Source: Saprospiraceae bacterium
GTDB lineage: Bacteria; Bacteroidota; Bacteroidia; Chitinophagales; Saprospiraceae
Assembly: GCA_016717105.1 (NCBI GenBank)
Contig: JADKGF010000030.1
Location: forward strand, 1 to 55,944
DNA length: 55,944 bases
Reading direction: 5' to 3'
Part shown: one piece after another, positions 1 to 11,442 of the stretch
How the letters are laid out: every line of letters begins with the position of its first letter
Numbering within the stretch: the stretch's first letter is position 1
Notes under the pieces: generated by a model
Seen by the model: only the letters and a program-made list of their open reading frames with translations
Told to the model about the DNA's origin: nothing
Databases searched by the model: none
Translations under genes and position numbers: made by a program

Positions 1-312
1 GCCATAATGGATTTAACATCTCACTTAGATACCAAATTGTGTATTCGCCAAAGTCTATCTGACTATGCTGAATATATCGTCAGCCTATGAAGGGTAGTTA
101 GTTATTGTTGCATATCGTCAAAGGATTGTAAGTTTAAAGCCCTAAAGTATGAGTCTATGTGGGACAATATAGAATGGCAAAATATCGTAAAAAAACGATT
201 ATATAAGGAAACTTTCTTGATTCAGTACCTGATTATTTACTTATATAGGTAAAAAATGATAGGTATTAATTTTACATAATTCAGGGTGGATCTAAAGAAG
301 AATTCAGAATAG
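1..312. other. No recognisable gene; left edge of the window
   Basis: The first codons read as the tail of an open frame ending at a TGA near 90, with no family recognised. Further short open pieces up to 250 are interrupted by stops in all frames. Given the indel-rich sequence that follows, this may be a broken gene rather than true intergenic DNA, but I cannot identify it. Confidence 0.4.
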
Positions 313-459
313 GTAGAAGATGAAAATGAAATGCTAATATTGAAAGTGGTAGGGAAACTAGCCGTTGTAATGTCTGACGCAGAGTATAATAATTTGTTGG
401 AAACCATTCATTTGTTAAAATCCAAAGCTAATGCTAATCAATTATATGAGTCAATTTGA
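313..459 (+). pseudogene. Remnant of a YefM/Phd-family antitoxin
   Basis: The open stretch reads as the C-terminal two thirds of a YefM/Phd antitoxin: the strand 'VVGKLAVVMSDAEYNN' followed by 'LLETIHLLKSKANANQLYES'. This fits the family pattern in which a short strand and a conserved MS-x-x-x-Y segment precede a helix that binds the toxin. An in-frame stop at 310 removes the N-terminal DNA-binding half, unless an indel hides it upstream. No RelE/YoeB-like toxin follows; the next gene is a glycosyltransferase. It is therefore an orphan or decayed antitoxin. The family call rests on the residue pattern only. Confidence 0.5.
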
Positions 460-499
460 CAGACAAAAGATTATATTTTGCACTTAGCATACATGATGG

Positions 500-1776
500 A
501 TGAGCAATAAGCGATTTCTCTTCATTCATTACCACTATCCGCCCATCAGAAATAGTGGTGTGTATAGAAATTATTATCTATCCACAGCATTGAAAGAGCT
601 TACTGATAATGCATGCCTGATTACTACAGACAATAGAAAATATCTGCCTAACGAAGTGCTGGAAATACATCCTAATATCACCAGACGAGAAGCGTTTACA
701 CTGGATTATCGTCGCATAGTCGCATGGCTCAATGGTAAAAAATCGAAAGCTGGTGCACAATTTTCTGAGGGGACGAAGAAATCTCCCATCATGGTCTGGG
801 CCATAAAAAGTACAGAGGAGTTTTCCTTTTAATTTAGTCCTAGCTGAGGGTGCGCTGCTCTACATTATTAATGGATATAGAATAGGCAATCAATTGATTA
901 AAGAGCAAAAAGTAAATGTCATTTATTCATCTTTTATGCCTTACGCTGACCATGTTATTGCTTATTTCTTAAAAAAGAAAAATCCCAATACTCAATGGGT
1001 GGCAGATTTTAGAGATTTGCACGTAGAGCCTATTTATAAAAATACAATTTGGCCCTCATTGCAGCGTTGGGTGGAAAAAAAATTGCTACAAAATGCGGAC
1101 TTGATTACGTGTGTATCAGAGGGCATTTCTAATAAAATGCGAGCCTACCATCCCAAGGTTCTTACGATTACGAAAGGTGTGACACCTCGGCCTTTAGGTA
1201 CTCAGTACGATGTATTTACCATTGCTTATAGTGGGTCATTGTTCCTTGATTTTAGAGATCCAAAGTTGCTTTTTAAAGCTATCTCGGCGCTCAGAAGCGA
1301 GGGTAAGCTTCAGAAAATACAAATAATATATGCTGGAAAAGACAGCAGTACAATGACGAAATGGGCAGCCGACTATGGTGTAAATGAGGTGTTTGTAGAT
1401 AAGGGATTCGTAAGTAGAGAGGCAGCATTGACCATACAAGATAGGAGTCATATCAACTTATTATTGACTTCGTCTAGTCCTGAGCACCAAGGATTGCTTA
1501 CGGGTAAACTTTTTGAATATTTTGAAGCTGGAAATCCAGTAATTTGCATAGTAAAAGGTGTGCAGGATAGTGAATTAGAAAATATTTTGCTGAATTGAAT
1601 GCAGGACATATCGCTTATGACCCATCCGACATTTCGACATTAAAAATTTCATTCTATCTAAATACCATGAATGGGAAGCCACTGGAGCAGTCGCCCAAAC
1701 CATTGACCATCAAAAATTAAAAAATTCCTATAGCTGGGAAGGTCAAGCGCTAAAACTATTATCAGCCATACAGTGA
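500..1776 (+). CDS. GT4-type glycosyltransferase, frameshifted
   Basis: Two long pieces (500-832 and 894-1598) and a short tail to a TGA at 1774-1776 read as one glycosyltransferase of about 420 residues. The start has 'IHYHYPPIRNSGVYRNYY', typical of GT4 N-terminal domains. The middle has 'VADFRDLHVEP'. The C-terminal Rossmann domain has 'GLLTGKLFEYFEAGNPVICI', the nucleotide-sugar binding region of GT-B enzymes. It probably adds a sugar to a lipid-linked glycan at the cytoplasmic membrane; donor and acceptor cannot be told. Frame changes fall near 830 and 1595. Its stop overlaps the GTG start of wecB, indicating one operon. Confidence 0.7.
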
Positions 1777-2842
1777 GTCACCATATTTATACAATAATTT
1801 CCATAGTAGGCGCTAGGCCACAGTTTATAAAGCTGGCAGCAATGCATAGGAGTATTGCTAATGAACCTAGCCTGAGACATGTTATCGTGCATTCTGGTCA
1901 ACATTATGATTTTGAAATGTCAGGCCAGTTCTTTGATGAGTTGGAAATACCTGCGCTAGATTACAATCTAAGATAGGTTCTGGTCATCATGTGGAGCAAA
2001 TGGCAAAATGCATGGTAGGCTTAGTGGATGTTTTTAATGAAATAAAGCCTGACATGGTGCTGGTATATGGAGACACTAATACCACTTCCGCCGCTGCAAT
2101 TTCCGCTGCAAAATGCAATATAAAGCTTGCACATATAGAGGCTGGACTTCGCGAGCATGATAGATCTATACCAGAAGAGGTAAATAAATTGCTTACTGAT
2201 AGTGTCACGGACTTGTATTTCACACCTACCGATACGGGAAGGAATAACTTAGCGCTAGAGGGAAAGCAAGAAAATGTCCATGTAACTGGAGACATCTCGC
2301 TTGATTTGCTCTATACACCCAAGATGAACGCACTGATTAGGCATCAGGATGAACCCTATATATTTATGACCTGCCATCGGGCGGCGAATACTGATAATCT
2401 CCAGAATTTTGAGCAAATAATCAATGCAATTTCAAACATAAATACACATGTAATCTTCGCATTGCACCCTAGGACCAAAAAAATATTAAAAGACCACTAT
2501 CCTGACTGGAATCCTAGCCATGTTGAAATGATCAATCCTCCTGGTTTTTGGGAGACGCAGGCATATATTAAGTTTGCAGATTTTGTGATTACCGATTCTG
2601 GAGGCATTATAAAGGAGGCATATTTTCATAAAGTGCCAGCCATCATCATCGATAAACAAACGGAATGGATAGAGACAGTCCATGAGGGCTGGAATACTAT
2701 TGCTGGTCCTAATAGTAGTAGGATTTTAAGCGCCATATCGGAATGGAAAAAACCGAATGTGCACACCAATTGTTTAGGAGATGGTAAAGCTGGAGCGCTA
2801 ATCACATTTGAAATATTAAAATATCTCAATGCACAAAAATAA
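1773..2842 (+). CDS. UDP-N-acetylglucosamine 2-epimerase (non-hydrolysing), one frameshift
   Basis: The protein of about 356 residues interconverts UDP-GlcNAc and UDP-ManNAc, supplying ManNAc-type precursors for surface glycans. Family marks are 'GARPQFIKLAAMHR' at the N-terminus (the GTRPE-x-IK region), 'YGDTNTTSAAAISA', 'AHIEAGLRE', and 'TDSGGIIKEA' for the UDP site. The frame breaks near 1971, where an AA pair appears to lack one A: adding it joins '...DYNL' to 'KIGSGHH'. A GTG start overlaps the upstream gene's stop, and the end overlaps the next ATG by 14 bases, so the genes are probably translated in series. Length is normal for the family. Confidence 0.85.
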
Positions 2843-3456
2843 AATCATACTAGTACTCGCACCTCATACGGATGATGGAGAGCTAGGCTGTGGAGGACTG
2901 ATATCAAAGTCCATAAGGTCTGGCGCGGAGGTATTTTACGCTGCTTTTTCCACTGCAGATGAGAGCGTGCCTGCTGCATTTCCCACTAATCAGCTAGAAA
3001 TAGAGGTAAAAGATGCTACTAAAATATTGGGAATAAACCCAGAAAACTTATTTATTTATAAGCACTCTGTAAGAAAACTAAATTTCGTAAGACAAGAAAT
3101 ATTAGAAGAATTGATCGTACTACGAGATACGGTGAAGCCAGATTTAGTATTGCTTCCCTCGCAAAAGACATTCACCAAGACCACTACCATCACAGCCGAG
3201 GGCATTAGGGCGTTTAAATTGCTCAATCTTGGGCTATGAGCTTATCTGGAACAATCTTTCTTTTGCCACGGATTACTTTTGTGTATTGGCTGACCAAGAT
3301 TTGGACTGTAAAATGGCGTCCCTGAAGGCATATAAAACACAAGAAGGCAAGCACTACATGAGTGAGGATTTTATCAGATCGCTTGCAAAGGTGCGTGGTA
3401 CTCAGATTCAGGTACCTTATGCGGAGGCATTTGAGGTCATTAGATGGATTGATTAA
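2829..3456 (+). CDS. PIG-L/LmbE-family deacetylase, frameshifted
   Basis: The N-terminus has 'LAPHTDDGELGCGG', matching the zinc-binding PHxDD-x-E-x-GCGG motif of PIG-L deacetylases, which remove N-acetyl groups from GlcNAc-type sugars. The usual Pro after the first His is Thr here. The reconstructed protein is about 209 residues, typical of the family. The frame is lost near 3165-3200, where a conserved N-D-x-H-x-D-H zinc site is expected and is scrambled, and again near 3235. The tail, from 'YELIWNNLSF', is in normal frame. It lies inside the polysaccharide operon and overlaps wecB. The substrate is not known. Confidence 0.75.
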
Positions 3457-3467
3457 TAAGGGAAATA

Positions 3468-4207
3468 TTGTTTAAAAAATTAAAAAAGAAGATATTCTCT
3501 TCGTCCATCTTACGATATTTTTACTTTAAATATTTATCCAATAAATTTGGGTTAAACCTTGATTTTGAATCAAATAAAGAGGCCTTGCACATCTTGCGAG
3601 AAGTATTTTTAAAAGGAGTCTATAGTAAATATTTTCCCATTAAGGGTAAGGCAACGGTGGTGGATATTGGCGCTCATTTTGGTTATTTTTCCATGTATGC
3701 ATATAAGTTTAGTGCGACAGATACACAGATTTATGCCTTTGAGCCATCATCTAAGAATTTTAATATTTTAAAAAATAATATAATTAAAGTGCATGCTCAG
3801 CAGGTCACTCCCGTAAATAAAGCGGTAGTAGGGGAAGGATGAAATAGTCAAATTATCATTGTTTAATCATCAGAACAATAGTATATTTTCGGATTATATA
3901 TCTACCGAAAACGTGGATAACGAGGAGGTACAAGGTATCAGTTTGACCAGCATTTTTAGCAATTTTAATATAGATAAAATTAATTTTAAAAATGGATTGC
4001 GAGGGTGCAGAATATGAAATCCTACTAAATACACCCAAACATATTTTGGATAAAATATCCATCATCAATATGGAATTGCACGATATGAGTACGCAAGGCT
4101 ACGATGCTAAAATGCTCTTGTCCCATCTAGCAGCAGCAGGTTTTAAGCCTGAATGTACTACTGCTGACGTCGGTAGCGTCAATGCTATTTATTATTTTAC
4201 AAAATGA
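3468..4207 (+). CDS. FkbM-family methyltransferase, frameshifted
   Basis: Three pieces (to 3842, about 3840-3990, and 3992-4207) read as one SAM-dependent methyltransferase of about 245 residues. SAM-binding motif I is 'VVDIGAHFGYFSMYA' and motif II lies around 'IYAFEPSSKNF'. The FkbM mark 'MDCEGAEYEILLNTP' is at the start of the third piece. FkbM enzymes methylate hydroxyls of sugars or polyketides; in this operon a sugar is likely. The only start in frame is TTG at 3468, 11 bases after the PIG-L gene. Indels near 3840 and 3990 split the frame. Confidence 0.75.
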
Positions 4208-4265
4208 TCTAATTTTCTAGGAGCTACCACATATAAAAAATAGTAGTTTCGTAAATATTTCGCCC

Positions 4266-4987
4266 TTGTCCATCAAAACCATAGCCATACACCAACCCAA
4301 TTTTTTCCCGTGGCTTGGATACTTTTATAAGATGTCACAGGCAGACGTTTTTGTGTTTCATGACAATGTGCAGATTACAAAATCTGGTCCCACACGACGC
4401 GTCAAAATCAAAGCAAATAATCCAAATGATGACTTCCAATGGTTGACGGTGCCATTGACCAAGCACAGCGATTTTTCATTGATAAAGGTTTGGAAATTTC
4501 TTTTGAGAAAAATTGGATTCAAAAACACCTTGCACTCATAAAGAGGCTTATCGACATTATGACAATTTTTCAGCAGTTTTACCCAGTTTTATCAGCTTGG
4601 TATGGTGAATTTCACAGTTTTACATCGCTGAGTAAATTGAACATTTGGCTCATAAAGACTATTGCTGATTATTTGGAGATTAAGTGTGTTTTTTATGAGT
4701 CTTCCGTACTTCCTGTAGGTGGGGCATCATCAGCATACAATGTAAATATCGTCCAGCACCTTGGAGGCAGTAGATATCTCAGTGGCAAGGGTGGCGATAA
4801 CTACCAAGATCATCAACAATTTACGGAAATGGACATTGAATTGATGGTTTTGGATGCGAGACATGCATTAGAAATGAAATTGACTGAGCATAAAAATGCA
4901 ATTGGTTTTTCTAGTATTGAGCTGTTCATGAGGTTAGATATTGAGACCTTACGACGCGTCATTCACTTAGATATTGAAGGAACTTAA
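4266..4987 (+). CDS. WbqC-like family protein, frameshifted
   Basis: The N-terminus, 'AIHQPNFFPWLGYFYKMSQA' and then 'DVFVFHDNVQ', is the hallmark of the WbqC-like family, found in O-antigen and glycolipid clusters and without a firmly assigned reaction. The second piece contains 'GGASSAYNVNIVQHLGG' and 'YLSGKGGDNY', also typical. The reconstructed length of about 240 residues is normal. The frame breaks near 4485, where 'FSLIKDLEISFEKNWI' is recovered after a shift. The start is TTG at 4266. It may process an N-linked group on an amino sugar, judged only from its usual neighbours. Confidence 0.7.
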
Positions 4988-6203
4988 GATATATATAGAA
5001 CCAAATCCACTTTACTATAATAAACTGAAGTGGGTAATGGACCTCATGGCTGACTACGCACAGGTGAAATATTTGTATGTCAATGAATCGACAGACGCAG
5101 CAATTTCAATAGGAGCAGGTAAGGAATTTGAGATTCAAGTAGATCCAATATTTTTAAAAAATCACCCAAGGGACATCATTGGAAGAAAATATTGCCAACT
5201 ACACCCATCTATACCGACGAGCATGGTAGGGAGTGTTTTCTGGAAACCATATTTTATTTGGTTAATTGTATCCAGGAAATCAATCCACAAAAGGCAGATT
5301 TAGATCATTGGGGTAGGTACAAATACACTGCATCGCTGCAGCATCACTATGGCATCATCGAGCAAAATTATGTAGCAACGCTGATGGACACCCTCATAGA
5401 AAAGCACCCTAGTCTAGCTGTAGGAAAGGGTAAGCCGACCAATGCTTCGCGAGTCATATTGTCACATGATATAGACCTACTGCTTACAGGATGGAAGGTG
5501 GAGGCATATCTCGCCTGGACTCGGCGAGACTGGAAGACGCTGGCAAAAAGTGGTGAAGGATTTTGCACTCGGAAAACCATTTTACAATAATATAGATCAG
5601 ATCATAGAACTAGACAAAAAGTATGGTTTTACGTCCATTTTTTATTGGTTGCCGATGCGTGGTAAGGATGCTAATGGTATCATGAATGCCGATTATGGTA
5701 TCGCTAAATTGGTAAAAATGTGTGCCAAAACGGACGCAAATGGCTGTGTAAATGGCATCCATAAGTCAAGTTTTCCCACGACATTTAGCGAAGAAATGTC
5801 AAAATTTCCATCTGAGGTGGCACATAATAGATATCATTTTTTAAAATTTGAGACACACAAAGCTTGGAAGGAAATCGTGTCCGCTGGCTTGAAGACTGAC
5901 GGGAGCCTTGGTTTTGCTGAGCATATAGGATTTAGGAATAGTTATGGCCTGCCCTTTGTGCCTTATGATATGGAAAATGATCGACCTTATACATTCCTTG
6001 AAATTCCGCTGCATGTGATGGATGGGACATTAACTCAATATATGGGTTTGGAATCAGAAGAAGCATTTATAAGGATCAAAAAATTCCTTAAACAAAATGA
6101 GCATAATAGTATTTTAAGTATTTTGTGGCATAATAATGAATTTACAGAATACACACATAAGTCTTTGAAATTTATGTATATTGATGTGGTTAGAATACAT
6201 TAA
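4974..6203 (+). CDS. Polysaccharide deacetylase-like protein (Bacteroidota type), frameshifted
   Basis: Three pieces (4974-5303, 5192-5590, 5550-6203) read as one protein of about 410 residues. The first 160 residues resemble the poorly characterised N-terminal domain attached to CE4-like proteins in Bacteroidota. The motif 'RVILSHDIDLL' corresponds to the S-H-D-x-D metal site of these deacetylase-like proteins. Downstream are 'IFYWLPMRG', 'GIHKSSFPTTF', 'EHIGFRNSYGLPFVPYD' and 'SILWHNNEF', consistent with a CE4-type barrel. It would deacetylate a polysaccharide or lipid-linked sugar. Breaks are near 5195 and 5555. It overlaps the WbqC-like gene by 14 bases. Confidence 0.65.
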
Positions 6204-6322
6204 TTATCTTAAAATTGACGCTAAACTTAATTAAATACTATAATTAAAGTAAATAAGATATAAAAGTTAATTTTGAGAGCAAAAATGAATATTGATCATG
6301 CTTATTCAAATTAAAAAAGCCT

Positions 6323-6983
6323 ATGGGCAATTTAAAAACCCTTCAGCCGCAGTTGATGAAAATAACATTCCAGTGGAAAACCATTTTGGAAATTTGTCAA
6401 AATCTATCAAAAGATGCAAGTATTTTGGATGCTGGATGTGGAGATGGAAGGTATGTTAAAGCCTTAAATAAAATTGGTTTTTACTAGTGTTATAGGGTTG
6501 ATTTATTTGATGAGATTGCCGACAATAGCATTAATTATCAAAAAGCTGATGTGTCAAATTTACCCTTTGGGCACCAAAAATTTGATTTTATCTACAGTAT
6601 TTCAGTAATAAATTATACAGATGACTTTCAAAGTACATTATCAAAATGGATGAACTTACTTAAGCCTGAAGGATTATTTTTATATCAGGACATAATAAAT
6701 ATTCTATTTATAGTTTCATAAGAGTAATTAAGAAAGAAGCTTTTGCACAAAAATTTCCACATTTGAAACACATTAATTTTTACAATCCGGTCAAAATTTC
6801 TAATTATTTGAAACCATTGGACTAAAAATTTATGTTAAAGATGGTTTTTTCATTACATGGATAGATAAAATATTAAGTAATCGAGTATCTTCGGATTTTC
6901 TGAATAAGTACACACCTAAATATCTTAAATTTAATTTTGGATACCATTTTATTATTGTAGCTAGAAAAAGTAAAGTTGAATAA
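6323..6983 (+). CDS. Class I SAM-dependent methyltransferase, frameshifted
   Basis: From the ATG at 6323 the frame reads 'ILDAGCGDGRYVKAL', a clear SAM-binding motif I, then 'ADVSNLPFGHQKFDFIYSIS' and 'WMNLLKPEGLFLYQD', the motif II and III regions of the Methyltransf_11 group. After breaks near 6487, 6718 and 6800 the tail ends 'YHFIIVARKSKVE' at a TAA (6981-6983), a common end for sugar methyltransferases. About 220 residues in all. The genes on both sides are glycan enzymes, so it probably methylates a surface sugar. None of the breaks removes the SAM site. Confidence 0.65.
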
Positions 6984-6994
6984 TTTAAAAAATC

Positions 6995-8036
6995 ATGGTT
7001 TGCAATGCTTTTAAGGCACCATACATAGATACCGAACTCAAAATATTTTATGATAATTTTGAAATAGAATATTTTGAATATAAACTGAGCAAAGGGTTTA
7101 TTTATGAAAAATAATGAATATTTCGCTGTTTGTATATTTCGGTTATTATAGTTCATAAGGTTGACGTGGTTTATTCTATTTTTGCTGGATTTCATAGTTT
7201 TTTCCTATTTTAATTGGGAAAATATTAAAGAAAAAAACAATAATCACGGTAGCAGGCTTTGATACAGTTTCAATTCCAAGCATTAAATTTGGTGTATTTT
7301 ATAAAAATAATTTGTTACAATATTGTGTCCGTAAACAATTCCTATGGGCAGATTATATCTTGCCTGTAGATGAGTCACTAGAAATGTCAGTTAATTATTA
7401 TGCTGACCCAAATGGTGTTGGGTATCCCAACGGTGTTAAAAATTTCGTACAAACCCATGCAAAGATAATCACTATACCTTTTGGATATGACAATCAAAGA
7501 TTCAAAAGGAAGTTAAATTTGAAAAATGAGTATGATGTGATTACCATTGGTTGGGTTACTACAGCTCAGGTCTTTCATAGAAAAGGTTTTGACCTTGTTC
7601 TCGAAGCAGCCAAAAACTTACCCAATGTTTCTTTTTTGATAGTTGGTATGAGTAAAGAAATCCAAAACACATTTTATAACTCAATTTCAGAAAATATAAC
7701 TATAAAAGAATTTGTTGATCATGACCAGATGATAAATTTGCTGTCAGCTAGCAAAGTGTACCTGCAGCTTTCATTAAGCGAGGTTTGCCTAATACTCTCT
7801 GCGAAGCTATGCTTTGGGAGTGCATACCTATCGGGTCTGATGTAAATGGTATTCCGAAAGCGATAGGTAATACGGGATATGTGTTGAAAGTAAAGAATGT
7901 CGATATTTTAAAATCATACATTGAGGAAGCATTAAAAATGGATGCCAATCAAGGGGCGCTAGCAAGGGAGCGCATTATGAGTATGTTTCCATTATCAAAA
8001 CGAATTGAGGGATTAAAAACCATTATCAATAGTTAA
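6995..8036 (+). CDS. GT4-family glycosyltransferase, frameshifted
   Basis: Reading from the ATG at 6995 through breaks near 7108, 7215 and 7790 gives a protein of about 345 residues. Key parts are 'KKTIITVAGFDTVSIPS', 'YILPVDESLEMSV', 'DVITIGWV', 'RKGFDLVLEAAKNLP' and 'SLSEGLPNTLCEAML'. The last contains the E-x7-E-like donor-binding pattern of GT4 enzymes. The break at about 7790 sits exactly between 'LSLSE' and 'LPNTLCEAM'. It is a retaining sugar transferase acting on the cytoplasmic face of the membrane, specificity unknown. Its stop touches the start of the next glycosyltransferase. Confidence 0.75.
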
Positions 8037-8907
8037 TGGTGAAAACAAATCCTTTCTCTATCATTATACCTACTTATAATCGTGCCCATATTATCCATAG
8101 GCCTATAGATAGTATAATCTCACAGACATTTACTGATTGGGAGTTGATCATAGTAGATGATGGGAGTATTGATGATACTAAATCCATTGTGGATTTATAC
8201 CAAGATGAAAGGATTAGATATGTACGGCAAGAAAATAAGAAAGCGCCGCAAGGAATAATGGTATTTGTTTATCAAATGGAGAGTGGATATGTTTTCAAGA
8301 TAGCGATGATGAATACCTTTCTCAACATCTACAAATTTTATATAATTCAATTTCTCAGTTTTCTGAATATAAAGTTTTTAGGACGGGACTTTTAATTTAT
8401 GAAGGAGGGAATTTTAAATCAAAAAGCACGCTAGAAGAAACTAATTATGATCAATTTCCGTATGAATGTTTTCAAGTCTTTAGTTTTCATAAATCTATAT
8501 TTAATTCAATTTCCTTTGATGAGAGATTTTTTATTGCCGAAGACTTACATTTTCTATTACAAATTGGATTAAATCATAAAATAAAAATAATTGATGATTG
8601 GACGGGTATCTATTATTACGACCCAAAATCTAGTGGTGGAGTTGGGCCAAATTATGAAGTAAATTTAATAAATCGACGGCTTTGTTTTGACGATATACTG
8701 CGATGGAATAAGATATTAATTTTGCCATTTTTGAAAATTAGCAGGTGTAGGGTTGAGCTTTTAATGCTTTATGGTCATTATAAATATAACAAAAAAAAAA
8801 TGGCATTTTCATATTTTGAACTTATCAAAGTTATATATAGATTCCCAAAGTATTTTATAACTTTGGTTATTAAACTTGCGTATCAGAAATTTGTAAATAC
8901 AATTTAA
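8036..8907 (+). CDS. GT2-family glycosyltransferase, frameshifted
   Basis: The N-terminus 'FSIIIPTYNRAHIIHRPIDS' followed by 'WELIIVDDGSIDDTK' is the classic GT-A fold of GT2 enzymes. Past a break near 8260 the sequence gives 'WICFQDSDDEYL', containing the metal-binding D-x-D region, and later 'FFIAEDLHFLLQIGL', the catalytic-base E-D motif. A further break lies near 8390. The C-terminal part (8722-8907) is basic and aromatic and may lie along the membrane. Length is about 290 residues, normal for the family. The start ATG at 8036 overlaps the preceding stop. Confidence 0.75.
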
Positions 8908-8949
8908 ATAATGGTCATAAATTATTTTGGATAAAACATATAAGAAGCT

Positions 8950-10357
8950 TTGCAATTGAAAAAGTATCTTTTTTGGAGTTTTTCAAATCAGTTCTGGGTG
9001 ATTATTATTCAGTTTTTGACTACTATGTATTTAATGAGGCAAATTGATCCTAAGGATTTCGGAATTTTTGCTGTTTGTATGAGTGTGGTTTCTTTATGTA
9101 ATGTTTTCTTAGATAGTGGTATTTCCACATCAATAATCCGTAGTGGATTGATATATGATAATGAATATTCAACAATATTCTTTTATAATATTTTTTCAGG
9201 TTCTTTTGTTGCAAGTATTTTATATTTTATGTCATCATTTGTTGCATCATATTTCGATGTACTTATTATGTCAACTATTATCAAGTTATTATGCTTAATT
9301 ATTATATTTAGGTCTATATCTATCGTCCCTGAATCAAAATATATAAAGATTTAGAAATTAAAAAGAGTTCACTTGCATCTATCACATCTGTTTTAATTGG
9401 CTCAGGTGTAGCAATAATTCTTGCATTTTATAATTATAAAATTTATGCTTTAGTTAGTTTAGTCTTAATTCAACAATTAACATATTTATTTATTATATTT
9501 TATTCTACTCATTGGATTCCAAAATTGTATTTTAACATAAAATTACTCAAGATTCATTTAAATTTTGGATGGAAATTATCGCTTGCAGGAATATTAAATT
9601 CAATTTCAAATGAAATTTACAATTTAGTAATTGGAAAGCACTACGCCATTTCAGATGTAGCTTATTTTAATAGAGCAGATTATCTGAGTAAGTATCCTTT
9701 AAATAATATTATACAGCCTATAAGTAAGATTATGTTACCACATTTAGCACAGTATCAACATGATAATGCTAAACTTCGCAGTGAATTTAAGGATTTGCTT
9801 CAGATGGCAACATTTATAGTTTATCCTATTTTGACTTTTATGATTATTTTTTCTGAAGAACTATTAGTTGTTTTATTTACAGATATTTGGCGACCAGCTG
9901 CATCTTATTTAATGTTTATGTGTATTGCAGGATTTTTTTATCCTATTCATGCATTAAATCTTGTTATTTTAAAGGTTTTGGGTCACAGTGATATATATCT
10001 TAAACTAGATATAGTAAAGAAAATCCTTTTATTGATTTTAATATTAGCTACATACAAGTTAAGTATTTTTGCGCTGCTATATGCATATGTGTCAATATCA
10101 TTTATATCAATTTTATTAATACCTATTTTACCAAAAGATTAATAAATTATGGTATTTCTCAACAATTTTGTGACATTTTTAAAATTTTATTTGTTTCAAT
10201 TCTTGTTGGAATATTTGGGATAATATTAAAGGTAGTTCTGTTTGTAAATCTTGATTCTATTATAAATTTATTATTTTTGATTTTTTTATGTGGCTTTTTA
10301 TACGTACTGACAATTTATTATACAAAGACTTGGCCTAAAATTTTAAAAATTGACTAA
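8950..10357 (+). CDS. Wzx-like polysaccharide flippase, frameshifted
   Basis: A strongly hydrophobic protein of about 465 residues with around 12 membrane segments, split near 9354, 9525 and 10140. It starts 'YLFWSFSNQFWVIIIQFLTT' and carries 'RQIDPKDFGIFAVCMSVVSL', which is the typical start of Wzx/RfbX flippases (first helix, then 'L.P.dyG.fa'). The second half has 'FGWKLSLAGILNSISNEIYN' and 'FNRADYLSKYPLN'. The last part ends near 10357. It should move a lipid-linked oligosaccharide across the inner membrane, so the locus is probably a Wzy-type pathway, though no Wzy polymerase is recognised here. Confidence 0.75.
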
Positions 10358-10360
10358 TAA

Positions 10361-11442
10361 ATGATAAATGTTACTAAATCTTTTTACCTCCATTAAATGA
10401 ATATGTAGAATCATTGAAGAGGATTTGGGATACTCATCATTTGACAAATAGAGGAGAATTGGCACTTTCCCTTGAAAATCAACTTGAAAAAATGTTTGAT
10501 TTAAAGCATTGTTTGGTTGTGGCTAATGCAACTTTGGGAATACAACTGGTAATTAAATCATTAAATCTGAAAGGTCAAATAATTACTACTCCATTTACTT
10601 ATATAGCAACAGCATCTTCTATAGTTTGGGAATCTTGTACACCTGTATTTATTGATATTGATCCGATTAGTTTATGTATTGATGTAACAAAAATCAGAAA
10701 AGCGATAAATAGCAGCACATCTGCAATTTTGGTCACTCATGTTTTTGGTAATCCATGTGATGTTGATGAAATTGAAATTATTGGTAAAGAGTTCGGCTTA
10801 TACGTTATTTATGATGCTGCGCATGCTTTTGGTGTTAATTTAAATGGAAGATCAATTTTTTCTTATGGAGATGTCTCTATTTGTAGCTTTCATGCAACAA
10901 AACTTTTCCACACCGGAGAAGGAGGTGCAATTTTTTGTAATTCCAAAGAAATTTATGACAAAGTGTACGATGCTCATAATTTTGGCCATCATGGATATGA
11001 AGATTTTAGTTGCTTAGGTATAAATGGTAAAATGTCTGAATTACAAGCTGCTATGGGACTATCCATTTTACCATATCTTAATGATATAATAAACAAGAGA
11101 AAAGAAATTTATGATTATTATTTTGAACATTTAGCTAATATAAATGGTATTAGTGTTGTACCAATTAGAAATAGGGCAGATTGGAATTATTGTTATCTAC
11201 CAGTAGTTTTAGATAGAGAAGATCTATTATTAGAAATTATAAAAGGATGTAATAATCATAATATTTTTCAAGCGAGATACTTTTATCCATCTCTTAATAC
11301 CTTGAATTTTTTAAACCCTGTGGAATGCCAAGTTAGTGAAGATGTTGCAAAAAGAATTATGTGTCTTCCACTACATACTTATATGACATCTTTGGATGTA
11401 GATTTAATTGCAAATACCATAAAAGCGACTTTGAATAAATGA
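10361..11442 (+). CDS. DegT/DnrJ/EryC1-family sugar aminotransferase
   Basis: A PLP-dependent enzyme that puts an amino group on a nucleotide-linked keto-sugar. The ATG at 10361 opens 'MINVTKS'; one T missing from the T run at 10381-10385 breaks the frame, and restoring it gives 'FLPPLNEYVESLKRIW', the usual family start. The catalytic lysine lies in 'SFHATKLFHTGEGGAIF', and 'YVIYDAAHAFG' carries the cofactor-binding aspartate. 'GHHGYEDF' and 'NGKMSELQAAMG' are also typical. Length is about 360 residues. The ATGA overlap with the next gene, a NeuD/PglD-like acetyltransferase, suggests consecutive amination and acetylation, as in Fuc4NAc, Qui4NAc or bacillosamine pathways. Confidence 0.85.

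Noticed and set aside
1236..1451. Antisense open frame opposite the first glycosyltransferase
   Set aside because: It mirrors a well-supported gene and has no likeness to known proteins.
8950..10357. Programmed frameshifting in the flippase and neighbours
   Set aside because: Breaks are scattered over many unrelated genes, with no slippery heptamer plus structure in common; indel errors explain them better.
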